NCBI RefSeq assembly: GCF_004118325.1
Contig: NZ_RDFA01000001.1
Span: 594,389 to 658,388 of the forward strand
Source: Halorientalis pallida
Lineage (GTDB): Archaea > Halobacteriota > Halobacteria > Halobacteriales > Haloarculaceae
DNA: 64,000 nt
Direction of reading: 5' to 3'
Below, one piece after another: positions 1 to 9,690 of this stretch (position 1 is its first letter; every line of letters starts with the position of its first letter). A model generated the notes under the pieces. The model searched no databases. It was not told where the DNA came from and saw only the letters and a program-made list of their open reading frames with translations. Position numbers and translations under genes: made by a program.

Positions 1-814
1 TCGACCGCCGCGAGAACATGATCACCGTGTTCGTGAAGTCGTTGATCGTCCGCGAGAGGACGGCGGCGAACAGCAGGCCGAACACGAGGCCAGCGACGAC
101 GAACAGCGCCGCTCCGAACTGCGGGGACCGACTCCCGACCAGCGCGGCGATCTCGGCGAGTGCCCCGCTACCGCCGAGCAGCGAGAGGACAGCTACGCCG
201 GCGACGCCGCCGCCGACGGCGCCCACGAGCGCCGCGTTCTGTTCGTCCGTGGTCCGGGCAGGCTTGAACCAGTGGGCTTCGAGCAGGACGCCGTAGACCG
301 TGCCCATCAATTGCCCGTACAGCAGGTACGCGAAGATCACCGAGAAGTCGGCCAGCGGCGGGAGCCCCGCGTTGTAGCCCAGGATCGGCAACACGATCGG
401 CATCACGTAGCCGAAGAAACCGTACGCGAGGATGTGCCCGTAGAGCAGGCCGAATCCGCCGGCGGCGACGCCGAGCGCGGATCGTTCCAGCAACGGCACG
501 AGGATCTTCTGGAGCGCCCCGATGTTCCGGGACATCATGATGATCGTGTTCGTGAAGTTGTGCACGGTCCGCGAGAGGAAGACGCCGAAGATCAGCGCGA
601 ACACCACGCAGGTTCCGATCCAGACCAGCCACCCGGTGGTGAGCCCACTCCCACCGACCAGCCAGGCGAAGTACTCGAATCCCTGGGTCTTGCTCCCCTC
701 CGGCCCCGGCAGGAACTGGATCAACAGCCCCGCCGGGATCGCAGCGACCAGTGCACCGATCACCGCTGCAACTTGCTCGTCCCGCCCAAACGTCGAGGTG
801 ATTTTCGTACTCAT
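1..814 (-). CDS. Polytopic membrane protein with internal repeat, partial (C-terminus outside window)
   Basis: The frame starts at ATG 814 and stays open to the left edge, so about 271 N-terminal residues are visible. Hydrophobic helices are seen near residues 16-34, 59-80, 105-165 and 205-253. Two segments copy each other: SRTVHNFTNTIIMMSR at about residue 81 and SRTINDFTNTVIMFSRR at the cut end, each following a Phe/Leu-rich helix, which indicates an internal duplication. I do not recognise the family. It lies on the same strand as the mechanosensitive channel gene upstream, but 156 bases with a TATA-like element separate them, so it probably has its own promoter. Confidence 0.75.
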   Translation of the reverse strand, partial: MSTKITSTFGRDEQVAAVIGALVAAIPAGLLIQFLPGPEGSKTQGFEYFAWLVGGSGLTTGWLVWIGTCVVFALIFGVFLSRTVHNFTNTIIMMSRNIGALQKILVPLLERSALGVAAGGFGLLYGHILAYGFFGYVMPIVLPILGYNAGLPPLADFSVIFAYLLYGQLMGTVYGVLLEAHWFKPARTTDEQNAALVGAVGGGVAGVAVLSLLGGSGALAEIAALVGSRSPQFGAALFVVAGLVFGLLFAAVLSRTINDFTNTVIMFSRRS

Positions 815-871
815 AATGTGCCCCGCAAACCCCCAGGTTGTGCGGCTCTCTGGACAGTTCATTCCGTAGTC

Positions 872-886
872 GGGATAAAAAGTATT
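872..886 (-). promoter_or_regulatory. Putative TATA-type promoter for the partial membrane-protein gene
   Basis: Read on the minus strand this is an AT-rich island, ACTTTTTATCC, in an otherwise GC-rich gap, about 60 bases before ATG 814. It matches the AT-rich core of archaeal TATA boxes. The assignment rests on composition and position only. Confidence 0.35.
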
Positions 887-970
887 CTGCACCTATTGAC
901 CGGCAGTTTAAGCCGTCGCGGGAAAGCCGCGGATACCGAAATTCCGGTGACGTGTCCGCCGGTCGACGGG

Positions 971-2188
971 TCAGTTATGGGTTCCGTCTCGGTCGGCGCC
1001 GTCCGTCCGAACCGGCTCGCTCCGTTCGTCGTCCACCCGGACGCCACCGGTCTCGGCCCGGCCCGAGAGTTCCCGCTGTGGGAAGGGAATCCCGATTCCC
1101 TCGCGGCCGAAGGCCGCCTTGACCCGTTCGACGACCCGGGCCTGGGTGCGCCAGCGCTTGGGCGGTGTGGGGTGTTCGATCCAGAACCGCATCTCGAGGA
1201 CGACGGCCGAGTCACCGAACTCCCGGGGGAAGACGTGTGGCTTGGGCGTCTCCTCCACGTGATCGACGGTCTCGATGGCCGCGGTCGCGACCTCGGCGGC
1301 GGCCGCCGGGTCCGCGTCGTAGTCGATGCCCACGTCGACACGCAGGCGGAGGCGGCCCTTCTGACTCCGGTTGGTGATGGCCCGGTCGGCTACCCGGTCG
1401 TTCGGGATGACGACGAACTCCCCGTCGAAGTTCTCCAGGCGCGTGTTGATGATCGTGATGTCGGTGACGACGCCCTCCTCGTCGCCGACCTCGACCCAGT
1501 CGCCGATCTCGAACGGTCGAGAGAACATCAACACGAAGCCCGCGATCAGCGAGCCCAGCGTCTGCCGGGCGGCCAGCCCGACGACGATGCCCAGGAAGCC
1601 CGCCCCGACCAGCAGGCCACCGAGATCCACGCCCCAGAACCCGAGCAAGACGAACGCGACGACCACGAGCAGGCCGATCTGACCGACCCGGGTGACGATC
1701 TGTTCCTGATGGGCGGTCATCCGGTCGGCCTCCCGGCTGAACGCGGCCACGGCGTCTTCGAGCAGGCCCATGCCGACGTAGGCACCGACTACCAGCACGC
1801 CGGTGAACACCCAGGCGAGGACGTCGGCCAGCGAGAACTGCACGAGCGCGTAGGCCTGTGCGATGAGCCACTGCTGGTCCCAGATCACCAGGAGCGTCAG
1901 CCCAGTGACGAGAGAGATGCCGACCTGGAGCGACCGGAGTAGGAGGACGACCGGCGTCGTCACCGGGAACCGGTCGTTGACCTGCCCGACGAAGTCGTCG
2001 ATGGTCCCGCCGAGGTACCGCCTGGCGACGAGTCGCCTGCCCTGCCGGAGCAAGAGCGGGACGACCAGCGCGGCGAGCGTGATGGCCGCGAGCGCGAGGC
2101 CGACGCTGGCGAGGAGCCGCCCCTCGGTCGACGACAGGCGGCCGAGTACGGACCCGAACTGGGCGACGAACGAGAGATTCGCGGGCAC
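971..2188 (-). CDS. MscS-family mechanosensitive ion channel
   Basis: A 405-residue small-conductance mechanosensitive channel homologue that would release solutes on hypo-osmotic shock. N-terminal helices lie near residues 24-47, 78-104, 119-142 and 168-190. The pore helix region contains GLAARQTLGSLIAGF, the typical glycine/alanine-rich MscS helix. It is followed by the beta domain FSRPFEIGDWVEVG and VVTDITIINTRL, then VIPNDRV, all standard MscS landmarks. The last 35 residues are charged and disordered-looking. It is larger than E. coli MscS because of extra N-terminal helices, as is common in haloarchaea. The family is secure; conductance is inferred. Confidence 0.93.
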   Translation of the reverse strand: MPANLSFVAQFGSVLGRLSSTEGRLLASVGLALAAITLAALVVPLLLRQGRRLVARRYLGGTIDDFVGQVNDRFPVTTPVVLLLRSLQVGISLVTGLTLLVIWDQQWLIAQAYALVQFSLADVLAWVFTGVLVVGAYVGMGLLEDAVAAFSREADRMTAHQEQIVTRVGQIGLLVVVAFVLLGFWGVDLGGLLVGAGFLGIVVGLAARQTLGSLIAGFVLMFSRPFEIGDWVEVGDEEGVVTDITIINTRLENFDGEFVVIPNDRVADRAITNRSQKGRLRLRVDVGIDYDADPAAAAEVATAAIETVDHVEETPKPHVFPREFGDSAVVLEMRFWIEHPTPPKRWRTQARVVERVKAAFGREGIGIPFPQRELSGRAETGGVRVDDERSEPVRTDGADRDGTHN

Positions 2189-2264
2189 TAGTCACTGCGT
2201 ACGGCGACGGAAACGGAAAAGCAGCCCGTGTGTATCGCGGTCCGAAAGGCAATGACACGCTCGC

Positions 2265-2768
2265 TCAGTCGAGCGAGCGTTCGAGGAACCGCCGTCGCAG
2301 TTCCGCGTCGGGGACGGGACACTCCTCTTTCTTGCCGAACACCTGGTACCGGTGGTCGCCGACGAAGTCGTAGACGCGGTCTCTGACGCCCTCGGGGACG
2401 GCGGTCAGCGCGTACAGGAGCGGGAGCGGGCCGTCGAGTTCGCGACAGACCCGGAGCGCCGCCTCGGATTTCGTGTAGTGGTCCTCGCCGTCGATCAGGA
2501 CGATGGAGTCGAAGTAGTCGGGTTCGAGTCCGTGCCGGGTCAGCAGTTCCCGCCCGACCGGCGACTGGAGCGGGGCGAACCGAAAGCGACCCGCGTCGTC
2601 GAACTTCACGAGGAGCCTGAGCGACCGGTTACAGAGATTGCAGACGCCGTCGAACAGGAGGACCGGGCGCTGGATCCCGTCGGCGATCTCGGCGGGGTCG
2701 CGGTCGTCGTCGCCACTCCCGCCGCCGTTCCCGGACGCGTCCCGCTGTTCGTCTGCGTCGCCACTCAT
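2265..2768 (-). CDS. DCC-family thiol-disulfide oxidoreductase-like protein (DUF393)
   Basis: A 167-residue protein with the family signature FDGVCNLCN near residue 40, i.e. the Asp-x-x-Cys-x-x-Cys motif, followed by FRFAPLQSPVGRELL. About 30 acidic, glycine-rich residues precede the domain. DCC proteins are predicted thioredoxin-fold redox proteins of unknown substrate. It stops 6 bases before... pdxS ends at 2775 on the same strand just upstream, so the two genes are probably cotranscribed with pdxS first. Both active-site-like cysteines are present. Confidence 0.88.
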   Translation of the reverse strand: MSGDADEQRDASGNGGGSGDDDRDPAEIADGIQRPVLLFDGVCNLCNRSLRLLVKFDDAGRFRFAPLQSPVGRELLTRHGLEPDYFDSIVLIDGEDHYTKSEAALRVCRELDGPLPLLYALTAVPEGVRDRVYDFVGDHRYQVFGKKEECPVPDAELRRRFLERSLD

Positions 2769-2774
2769 GACCGA

Positions 2775-3683
2775 TCAGACGCCCCGACCCTGCAGTTTCT
2801 CCTCCTCGGGCAGGTCGGCGTTGGCGTCGCCTTTCATCCCCGAGCCGATGTTCGAGGAGATGTCGGCCAGCTTTTCCGGGTCGTCCCAGTTGTTGACCGC
2901 TTCGACGACGGCCGTACCCATCGCCTCGGGGTCCTCCGCGCCGAAGATACCCGAGCCGACGAAGATGCCGTCACAGCCGTGGTGCATCATCAGGGCGGCG
3001 TCGGCGGGTGTCGCGATGCCGCCGGCCGCGAAGTTGACCACGGGGAGCCGCCCCATCTCGGCGGTCTCGTGGACCAGGTCGATGGGTGCCTCGTGTTCGC
3101 GGGCCCACTTTTCGCGCTCCTCGTGGGTCATCCCCTTCAGTTTGCGGATGGAACTCTTGATGTTGCGCTGGTGGTGGACGGCCTGGTTCACGTCGCCGGT
3201 ACCGGCCTCGCCCTTGGTGCGGATCATGGCCGCGCCCTCGTGGATGCGCCTGAGCGCCTCCTGGAGGTTGCGCGCGCCACAGACGAACGGCGAGGTGAAC
3301 TCGCGCTTGTCGATGTGGTAGCGGTCGTCGGCCGGTGTCAGCACCTCGCTCTCGTCGATCATGTCCGCGCCCACGGCCTCGAGGATCTGTGCCTCCTTGG
3401 TGTGGCCGATGCGGGATTTCCCCATCACCGGGATCGAGACCTCGTCGATGATGGCCTCGAGCGAGGCTGGATCGGCCATCCGGGCGACCCCGCCGCGCTT
3501 GCGGATGTCTGCCGGCACGGCTTCGAGGTTCATCACCGCCACGGCACCGACATCCTCGGCGATGCGGGCCTGCTGGCGGTCGACGACGTCCATGATGACG
3601 CCGCCTTTCTGCATCTTCGCGAACCCGCGCTTGACCAACTCGGTCCCGCGACGGAGCTCCTCCAGATCAGTCGCCTCTGACAT
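2775..3683 (-). CDS. pdxS: Pyridoxal 5'-phosphate synthase lyase subunit PdxS
   Basis: PdxS makes PLP from ribose 5-phosphate, glyceraldehyde 3-phosphate and ammonia delivered by the glutaminase PdxT, which is not in this window. The 302-residue protein begins [20 protein letters not shown]. The frame is open further upstream to 4148, but that extension is arginine/aspartate-rich shadow sequence and crosses the divergent gene, so ATG 3683 is chosen. Diagnostic segments are [30 protein letters not shown] (catalytic-lysine region), [12 protein letters not shown] and [16 protein letters not shown]. The length matches other archaeal PdxS proteins. The DCC protein gene follows 6 bases downstream. 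Confidence 0.97.
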   Translation of the reverse strand: MSEATDLEELRRGTELVKRGFAKMQKGGVIMDVVDRQQARIAEDVGAVAVMNLEAVPADIRKRGGVARMADPASLEAIIDEVSIPVMGKSRIGHTKEAQILEAVGADMIDESEVLTPADDRYHIDKREFTSPFVCGARNLQEALRRIHEGAAMIRTKGEAGTGDVNQAVHHQRNIKSSIRKLKGMTHEEREKWAREHEAPIDLVHETAEMGRLPVVNFAAGGIATPADAALMMHHGCDGIFVGSGIFGAEDPEAMGTAVVEAVNNWDDPEKLADISSNIGSGMKGDANADLPEEEKLQGRGV

Positions 3684-3794
3684 ACGACCTGCTAGGGTTT
3701 TCACGCACTTAACCCGTGTCCTTTCCGGAAAAACGGAACTGCGACCACGCCGGCCTCCGATACCGTTTTGCCACCCTCGGCCCTGGGTCCCCGC

Positions 3795-4559
3795 ATGTCC
3801 GTCGTCACCAGGCTCGGTCGCCGGCTGGAGGGGTTCATCGCCCGCTACTTCGACGCCCCCCTCCCCGACCGTGAGGCCCTGCCGCGGTACGTCGCGCCCC
3901 TGCCCGCGTGGATGGAAGACGCCGCCCTGCGACTGGCCTGGCCCATCGCCATCGTCAACCTGCTGGGCACCGCCTTCGGCTTCTGGTACTACGGCATCCA
4001 GCCGTTCTCGGCTCCGATCGTCGACGTGCAGTTCGCCATGACCGCCCCCGAGATGTGGATCTTCGTCCCCGACAGCCCCGTCGCGACCGGCTTCATCGGT
4101 CTCTCGCTGATCGCCTGGCGACTCGACTGGCAGGCGGAGTGGATTCACGTCCTGGCTTTCTTCGGCTGTATCAAACTCGGCCTCTGGACGCCGTACGTCC
4201 AGCTCCTAGTCAACGGCCTCGGCGACCTGAACCCGCTGATGTACCACTTCCTGATCTGGAGTCATGCCCTGATGGCCGTCGAAGCCTTCCTGATCCACCG
4301 CTACAGCCGCTTCCCCATCTGGGCCATCGCCGTCGCCACGGTCTGGTACACCCTCAACGACGTGGTGGACTACTTCGTTCCCCTGATCGGTGATCCCCAT
4401 CACACCCTCCTGCGCGCCGAACAAACCGTCGTCGGCTTCGACCACTCGCTTCCCGCCCACAATCAGGCCGCCGCCGGTGCTGTCGTGTTGACCATCCTGG
4501 CGGTCTTCCTCGCGACCGCGACGCGGGCGAAGAAGGCCGAACTGGCGACGGCCGAGTGA
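3795..4559 (+). CDS. DUF1405 family integral membrane protein
   Basis: A 254-residue protein with about six membrane helices, starting at ATG 3795 ([10 protein letters not shown]); an in-frame ATG at 3768 would add nine residues lying in the divergent promoter space. Features of the DUF1405 family are the aromatic helices around [11 protein letters not shown] and the segments [47 protein letters not shown] and [11 protein letters not shown]. The His and Asp/Asn residues inside helices are conserved in the family. Function is unknown. It is divergent from pdxS and convergent with the propeller gene, with only 6 bases to the latter's stop. Confidence 0.85.
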   Translation: MSVVTRLGRRLEGFIARYFDAPLPDREALPRYVAPLPAWMEDAALRLAWPIAIVNLLGTAFGFWYYGIQPFSAPIVDVQFAMTAPEMWIFVPDSPVATGFIGLSLIAWRLDWQAEWIHVLAFFGCIKLGLWTPYVQLLVNGLGDLNPLMYHFLIWSHALMAVEAFLIHRYSRFPIWAIAVATVWYTLNDVVDYFVPLIGDPHHTLLRAEQTVVGFDHSLPAHNQAAAGAVVLTILAVFLATATRAKKAELATAE

Positions 4560-4565
4560 ACGCGA

Positions 4566-6254
4566 TCACTCGGCGGTTATCTCGGCTGTCGCCGGTCCCA
4601 CGGTGATCGTGACAGCCGTCACCGTCTCCGGATCGAGGATTTCGGTGGTCGTCTGACCGCCTCCGACCGCGACGGCGATCTCGAAGCGTTCGTCGGGTAC
4701 AGCGGTCCGCAGTGTCCGTGTCTCGTCACCGTCGAGACGCGTACCGCCCTCGAACACTGTTCCGTCGCTGGTCCGGCACTTGAGTTTGCAGGCCAGCGCG
4801 TCGTCGTCTTCGTTCCGAATCCTGATACCGGCTTCCGCCTCGCCATCCCGAAGCCAGTAGGCACCGATCCCGACCCCGACTCCGGACGCCACCAGCGCGC
4901 CGAGGAGGCCGTAGGGCACGTCGCTCTCACCGTCAGTCGTACCTGTTTCCCCGCTCCCGGGCACCGTTTCTGACCCTCCCGTTCTGTCGCCGACCTGCGT
5001 CGCCTCACTCGTGGGGTCCGCCGCGAGTTCGGTTCGGGTACTCGTTCCGTCTTGGCCGCTAGGTGCTGTCCCCGACGGGCCAGTACCGCCCTCATCCGGG
5101 CGCCCGGTCGCGGCAGTCGCAGCGAGTCGATACACCGTCCCGTCCGCGTTGCCGGCGTATACGGACCCATCGACGATCGTAGGCGGAGACAGGAGACTAC
5201 TGGCGCGCCCGCTCCGCCACGCGACGGTGCCGGTCGCCACGTCGACCGCGACGACTTCGGGTGTAAGGACGTACACCGTGCCGTCTGCGACAGTCGGCGC
5301 CCGCGGATAGCTGGCCGATACGGACCAGCGTTTGCTCCCGTCCGCGGCGGCCAGTGCGTCCAGGGTCTCGTCGTTACAGACGAACACTGTCCGGTTCGCG
5401 ACGGCGAGTGTGTGCACGCTCGCGATCCGACCCGTCTCGTAGCGCCACCGCTCACTCCCGTCGGTCGCATCGACCGCGTAGAAGGTGCCCGCGTCGTCGT
5501 TGCTCCCGGCGTACACGACGCCGTCGGTGACGACTGGCGGCGTGAACACGAAGTATTCGGCATCGAATCGCCAGCGCTCCCGCCCGTTTCCTGCGTCGTA
5601 GGCACGCAAGTCCTGGGATCCGGTTCCGACGTACGCCGTTCCGTCGACGACCGCCCCAGCGGTCGCGGTTCCGAACCCACCGACCGACCAGCGTTCGCTG
5701 CCGGACTCGGCGTCGATGGCGGCGAACGATCGGTCCGCTTCACCGTCGTTAACCGGCGCGTATACCGTTCCGTCAGTGACCGTCAGGCTCGTCGCGACCC
5801 GGCCGTTCGTCTCGTACACCCACTCCTCGCTCCCGTCAGCTGCGTTCAGCGCGAAGACGTTTCCGGCCCCGTTCCCGATATAGACGGTCCCACCGTCGAC
5901 GACAGGGGCGCACTGGACCGCGGCGCCGGTCCTCGTTCGCCAGCGCTCGGTGCCGTCGCTGTCGTCCAGCGCGTATACCGATCCGTCGGCGCTCCCGGAA
6001 TAGACCCGTCCGTCGACCACAGCGATCTGGTTCCGTACCGGGCCGCCGGTTTCGAAGCGCCACGCCTCGCCGATCGCTTCGTCCGGACCGGTGTTGTCCG
6101 GTGCGTGTCCCGTGTTCCCGTCGTCGTATCCGTACTGTGTCCACCGTTCGCCACCAGCCTGAAGCGACCGTCGACTCCAGCGCGACCCGATGGCGGCCGC
6201 GGTACCGAATCCGCCCATCGCCGACAGCACCGATCGCCGAGTGGGTCGTTCCAC
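4566..6254 (-). CDS. Exported PQQ-type beta-propeller protein with C-terminal membrane helix
   Basis: A 562-residue protein. The N-terminus, RRSVLSAMGG, is a twin-arginine export signal. Residues 35-385 carry repeated blades with the pattern GxVYALDDSDGTERWR, VYIGNGAGNVFALNAADGSE and so on: the PQQ-binding-like fold without sign of a bound-cofactor dehydrogenase active site. A Ser/Thr/Gly-rich linker of about 60 residues follows, then a membrane helix (YGLLGALVASGVGVGIGAYWL) and a 90-residue beta-rich C-terminal domain. It is likely anchored with the propeller outside the cell and acts as a binding scaffold. It stands alone between convergent and same-strand neighbours. Confidence 0.85.
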   Translation of the reverse strand: MERPTRRSVLSAMGGFGTAAAIGSRWSRRSLQAGGERWTQYGYDDGNTGHAPDNTGPDEAIGEAWRFETGGPVRNQIAVVDGRVYSGSADGSVYALDDSDGTERWRTRTGAAVQCAPVVDGGTVYIGNGAGNVFALNAADGSEEWVYETNGRVATSLTVTDGTVYAPVNDGEADRSFAAIDAESGSERWSVGGFGTATAGAVVDGTAYVGTGSQDLRAYDAGNGRERWRFDAEYFVFTPPVVTDGVVYAGSNDDAGTFYAVDATDGSERWRYETGRIASVHTLAVANRTVFVCNDETLDALAAADGSKRWSVSASYPRAPTVADGTVYVLTPEVVAVDVATGTVAWRSGRASSLLSPPTIVDGSVYAGNADGTVYRLAATAATGRPDEGGTGPSGTAPSGQDGTSTRTELAADPTSEATQVGDRTGGSETVPGSGETGTTDGESDVPYGLLGALVASGVGVGIGAYWLRDGEAEAGIRIRNEDDDALACKLKCRTSDGTVFEGGTRLDGDETRTLRTAVPDERFEIAVAVGGGQTTTEILDPETVTAVTITVGPATAEITAE

Positions 6255-6385
6255 GCGCCGGCGTACTCACGTCGGCAGATTGAATCTTGGTGTCGTTTCG
6301 GACGCGAACTCGCAGAGACTGTGTCGGCAATACCGCCGGACAGGCGTCCGTGAAGCCAGCTGTGAACCCGTCCGGCTGACGGGAT

Positions 6386-7309
6386 TTACTCCTCGTCTCG
6401 ATCCGCGTGCGCCCGCACCCACAACTCCCCGATCCGGGACAGTCTGGTCCGGTAGGACTTGCCGTGTTCCTCCTGCTCGATGTAGCCTTTCCCGCCCGGT
6501 CCCAGTCGGTCCACGTTGTAGATCACTTTCGACCGGAAACTGTCGGTGTACTCCTCGCCGAGTTCCCGGGAGAGTTCCTGGGCCAGTTCGGAGACGGACT
6601 CGAACTCGCCGTGTTCCCCGAGGGTGAAGAGGATGATCTCCTCGAAGGGTTTGACGTTCGAGAAGGAGGCCACGGGGAGTTCGACGACGTGGCTGCCGTC
6701 GATCTCTTTCGCGCCGATGGTGGTCCCGCGCTCGTCGAACTCGTCCAGGAGGTTGCGGGCGCTCTCCAGTCGATCGGTCACCCGGTCGTCGTCCACGTCC
6801 TCGCGCAGGTCCGAGAGCAGGTCGATCTGCCGGCGGAGTTCCTCGGCGAGTTCGGTCTCGAGGTACTTCTCGGGGACCGTGTAGTAGGTGTGGATGCGGT
6901 CGCGGTCCTCCTGGCGCTCGACCATGATGGAGTGGGCTGCGGTGGCGAAGGCAAAGGAGACGGTGCGGGGCATCGCGGAGATGTTGACCCAGACCTCGCT
7001 ACCCTCGCCGTCCTCGCCGTCGCTGTCCCGCCCGCGGTCGAGTTCGGCCATGATGAGGCTGTAGGCCTGCTCGAACGCTTCGTCGTAGTCGTAGACGTCC
7101 TCGACGACGATGCGCTCGGTCCCCGCCCCCAGCAGGTTCGTGAAGTCTTTCTCCAGTTTCTCCGCGAGGTTGCGGGAGTACTCGACGTTGGCCTCGCTCC
7201 CCACGGCCCCCTCCAGCAGGACCACCCGGTCGACGTCGAGCCGCTCGCGCACCAGCGGCGCGATCAGCCGGTCGTAGTCGAAGCCGACCGGCACGATGTG
7301 AGTCTGCAT
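6386..7309 (-). CDS. CARF-like / winged-helix regulator (HFX_2341 type, DUF6293)
   Basis: A 307-residue protein. The N-terminal half starts HIVPVGFDYDRLIAPLVRER and contains VWVNISAMPRTVSFAFATAA; this Rossmann-like pattern resembles CARF domains that bind cyclic nucleotides. The C-terminal part, from about residue 215 (FEEIILFTLGEHGEFESVSE, then YTDSFRSKVIYNVDRLG), is a winged helix-turn-helix. Haloarchaeal proteins of this organisation are annotated as HFX_2341/DUF6293 transcriptional regulators. No CRISPR array or cas gene is near. The family call rests on recalled sequence features; the ligand is unknown. Confidence 0.75.
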   Translation of the reverse strand: MQTHIVPVGFDYDRLIAPLVRERLDVDRVVLLEGAVGSEANVEYSRNLAEKLEKDFTNLLGAGTERIVVEDVYDYDEAFEQAYSLIMAELDRGRDSDGEDGEGSEVWVNISAMPRTVSFAFATAAHSIMVERQEDRDRIHTYYTVPEKYLETELAEELRRQIDLLSDLREDVDDDRVTDRLESARNLLDEFDERGTTIGAKEIDGSHVVELPVASFSNVKPFEEIILFTLGEHGEFESVSELAQELSRELGEEYTDSFRSKVIYNVDRLGPGGKGYIEQEEHGKSYRTRLSRIGELWVRAHADRDEE

Positions 7310-7391
7310 GCCCGCCCGTACTCGTCGGCCGGGTGTTAATGATTCGACCTGCTATCGGTCGCCCACGACCTCACCTCACCGGACAGGCCGC

Positions 7392-7739
7392 TCAGTACAG
7401 TCGCGTCCCGTCGGGCACCTCACGCTCGGGCTGGAGGTGGACGACGTCACCCTCGGCGTCGTCGACGCCGGTGACGAGACACTGGCTCTCGAACCCGGCG
7501 ATGTTTACGGTGCCGAGGTTGACCACTGCGAGGACCTGCCGACCCTCCAGTTCCTCGGGGTCGTAGTTGTCGGTCAGACCGGCCACGGACTGGCGGGTTT
7601 CCGAGCCGAAGTCGACGGCGAGTTTGTACACGTCCTTGCGGGCTTCCGGGAACGGGTCGGCCGAGCGGATGGTTCCGATCCGCATCTCCACGTCGTCGAG
7701 AAACCGTTCGGGGTCGATGTCGGCTTCGTCGATACCCAT
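7392..7739 (-). CDS. tRNA-binding-fold protein, CsaA-like
   Basis: A 115-residue protein made of one OB-fold tRNA-binding domain like that of CsaA and the C-terminus of methionyl-tRNA synthetase. Visible landmarks are VEMRIGTIRSADPFPEARK, YKLAVDFGSE, QSVAGLTDNYDPEELEGRQV and VVNLGTVNIAGFESQ. CsaA was described as an export chaperone in bacteria, but the fold binds structured RNA and the true role in haloarchaea is open. It is divergent from dnaG, with 188 bases between the two starts. Confidence 0.88.
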   Translation of the reverse strand: MGIDEADIDPERFLDDVEMRIGTIRSADPFPEARKDVYKLAVDFGSETRQSVAGLTDNYDPEELEGRQVLAVVNLGTVNIAGFESQCLVTGVDDAEGDVVHLQPEREVPDGTRLY

Positions 7740-7927
7740 GGCTCACCCACCGCAGGGACGGGTGAAGTGCGTTTCGTCGCCGCGCTCGGACCTGCTGGCC
7801 ACGTGTCACGACGGTAGGTATATGACGGCAAGGCCGCTACGTTCACCTGTATCCATGGGTGCGTTCATGGAGACATCATCATCACGCAGTTCACAGCATC
7901 GCCCCCAGCCGGGGCAGTTCACCAGCT

Positions 7928-9271
7928 ATGCAGGATTCAGCGAAATACTTGATTCACGCGGACGTCGTCGCCGACGGGGTGGTAGAGCGGAGTGACGTCG
8001 TCGGCGCGGTGTTCGGGCAGACAGAGGGATTGCTCGGCAGCGAACTCGACCTCCGGGCGCTCCAGGAGTCCTCGAAGGTCGGCCGGATCGACGTGGAAAT
8101 CCAGTCGGAGGGCGGCCGTTCGTACGGCGAGGCGACCATCGCCAGCGGCCTCGACAAGGTCGAGACCGCCATCCTGGCGGCCGCCCTGGAGACCATCGAC
8201 CGCGTCGGCCCGTGTCGGGCGGACTTCCAGGTGACCAAACTGGAGGACGTGCGCGCGGCCAAACGCCGGGAGATCGTCAAGCGAGCGACCGATCTGCTCG
8301 CCGAATTCGAGGGCGAAGTCGCCCGGAGCGCCGACCTCATCGAGGAGGTCCGGCAGGCAGTCCGGGTCGAGGACATCACCGAGTACGAGGGACTGCCGGC
8401 CGGCCCCCGCGTCAGCGACAGCGACGCCATCATCGTCGTGGAGGGCCGGGCCGACGTGCTCCAGTTGCTGAAGTACGGCATCAAGAACGCCGTCGCCGTC
8501 GAAGGCACGGACGTGCCACAGCCGGTCGCCGACCTCACGCGCGAGCGGACGGTGACTGCCTTCCTCGACGGCGACCGCGGAGGCGACCTGATCCTCAAGG
8601 AACTCCAGCAGGTCGGCGACGTTGACTACGCCGCCTTCGCCCCGGAACACCGGTCCGTCGAGGACCTGGCGCGCGACGAAGTGATGGCCGCACTCCGGGA
8701 GAAGGTCCCGATGGAGTCCGTCGCGGGTGCGAGTTCGCCCCACGAGACCGTCGCCGCGACCGACGGGAGCGCCCGCCCGGCACCGCCGGAGGCGACCGAC
8801 GACCCCCAGTCGACCGCGACACCGGAGACGGCCGACACCGCATCTGCCGACCGGAGTGCCGAGGACGCGACCACCGAGGCCGACACGATCGAAGACACCA
8901 CCGACGACGACACGGCGGCGACCACCGATGCCGCCGACGAGTCGACTGACGACGAGAGCGCGACGGACGCGCCGGCCGACCCGGAGACGCTGGCGGGCCA
9001 CGTGCAGGCGGTCGTCGACGCCAATAGCGGCACTGTGGTCTTGCTGGACGGTGAGTTCCGGGAGTTCGCGTCGGCCCCCGCGAGCGAGGCGTTCGACGCC
9101 GTCGCCGACGCCGACGTGACGCCGACGACGGTCGTCCTCGACGGTGAGCTCGACCAGCGGGTGCTCGACGTGGCCGCCCAGCGCGGCGTCGAACAGATCG
9201 TCCCGCACTCGACCGGGGAGTTCGTCAAACAACCGACGGGCGTCCGCATCCGGACGGCCGATCAGTTCTGA
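7928..9271 (+). CDS. dnaG: DnaG-type primase (archaeal)
   Basis: A 447-residue archaeal DnaG homologue. The start at ATG 7928 ([19 protein letters not shown]) fits the family; the frame extends upstream to 7859 but the extra 23 residues look non-coding. The Toprim domain shows the catalytic glutamate in [10 protein letters not shown] (near residue 180) and the Asp pair in FLDGDRGG. A Thr/Asp/Ala-rich acidic linker of about 80 residues (roughly 275-355) separates it from a C-terminal domain beginning [11 protein letters not shown]. In archaea DnaG can prime DNA but also associates with the RNA exosome. Its last 10 bases overlap the convergent acetyltransferase gene. Confidence 0.95.
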   Translation: MQDSAKYLIHADVVADGVVERSDVVGAVFGQTEGLLGSELDLRALQESSKVGRIDVEIQSEGGRSYGEATIASGLDKVETAILAAALETIDRVGPCRADFQVTKLEDVRAAKRREIVKRATDLLAEFEGEVARSADLIEEVRQAVRVEDITEYEGLPAGPRVSDSDAIIVVEGRADVLQLLKYGIKNAVAVEGTDVPQPVADLTRERTVTAFLDGDRGGDLILKELQQVGDVDYAAFAPEHRSVEDLARDEVMAALREKVPMESVAGASSPHETVAATDGSARPAPPEATDDPQSTATPETADTASADRSAEDATTEADTIEDTTDDDTAATTDAADESTDDESATDAPADPETLAGHVQAVVDANSGTVVLLDGEFREFASAPASEAFDAVADADVTPTTVVLDGELDQRVLDVAAQRGVEQIVPHSTGEFVKQPTGVRIRTADQF

Positions 9272-9690
9272 AGCGGCCGGGCCAGCAGGAGCCCGGCTCC
9301 GTCCTCGTAGTGATCCGGGAGTCGCTCCTGCTCGGCGAAGCCGTTGGAATCGTAGAAGCCTCGCGCCCGCTCGTCGTCGGCACGGACCGTGAGTTCCAGC
9401 CGCTCGAAGCCGTCCGCTGTGAGCCGATCACACAGCGCCGTCAGCAGTCGCGAGCCACGGCCCTCGCCGCGGTGGCCGGCCGCGACCGCCAGCTCCGCGA
9501 GATACGCCACGGTGTCCTGCGGGATGGCGACGGCGTACCCGATCGGTTCGTCGGCCTCGTCGGCGACGACCAGCACCACCGGCGGCCCGTCGATGGCAGG
9601 TTCGAGCAGGCCGTCCCAGGGTTCGGCCAGCGACGCCAGCTGGATGGCGCGCAGTCGGCCCAGATCGGCCGGTCGGGCCGGGCGGATCAT
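9262..9690 (-). CDS. GNAT family N-acetyltransferase
   Basis: A 142-residue acetyl-CoA-dependent acyltransferase starting at ATG 9690 ([17 protein letters not shown]). The GNAT core is visible: [21 protein letters not shown] contains motif A with the pyrophosphate-binding R/Q-x-x-G-x-G/A loop (HRGEGRG), followed by [21 protein letters not shown], the usual motif B with its Asn/Tyr. The start codon overlaps the stop of the upstream DUF92 gene by 4 bases, so translation is coupled. The acceptor substrate cannot be told. Confidence 0.9.
   Translation of the reverse strand: MIRPARPADLGRLRAIQLASLAEPWDGLLEPAIDGPPVVLVVADEADEPIGYAVAIPQDTVAYLAELAVAAGHRGEGRGSRLLTALCDRLTADGFERLELTVRADDERARGFYDSNGFAEQERLPDHYEDGAGLLLARPLQN

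Noticed and set aside
2775-4148. pdxS with an N-terminal extension of about 155 residues
   Set aside because: The extension overlaps the divergent DUF1405 gene and has no PdxS-like sequence; the family start [13 protein letters not shown] is at 3683.
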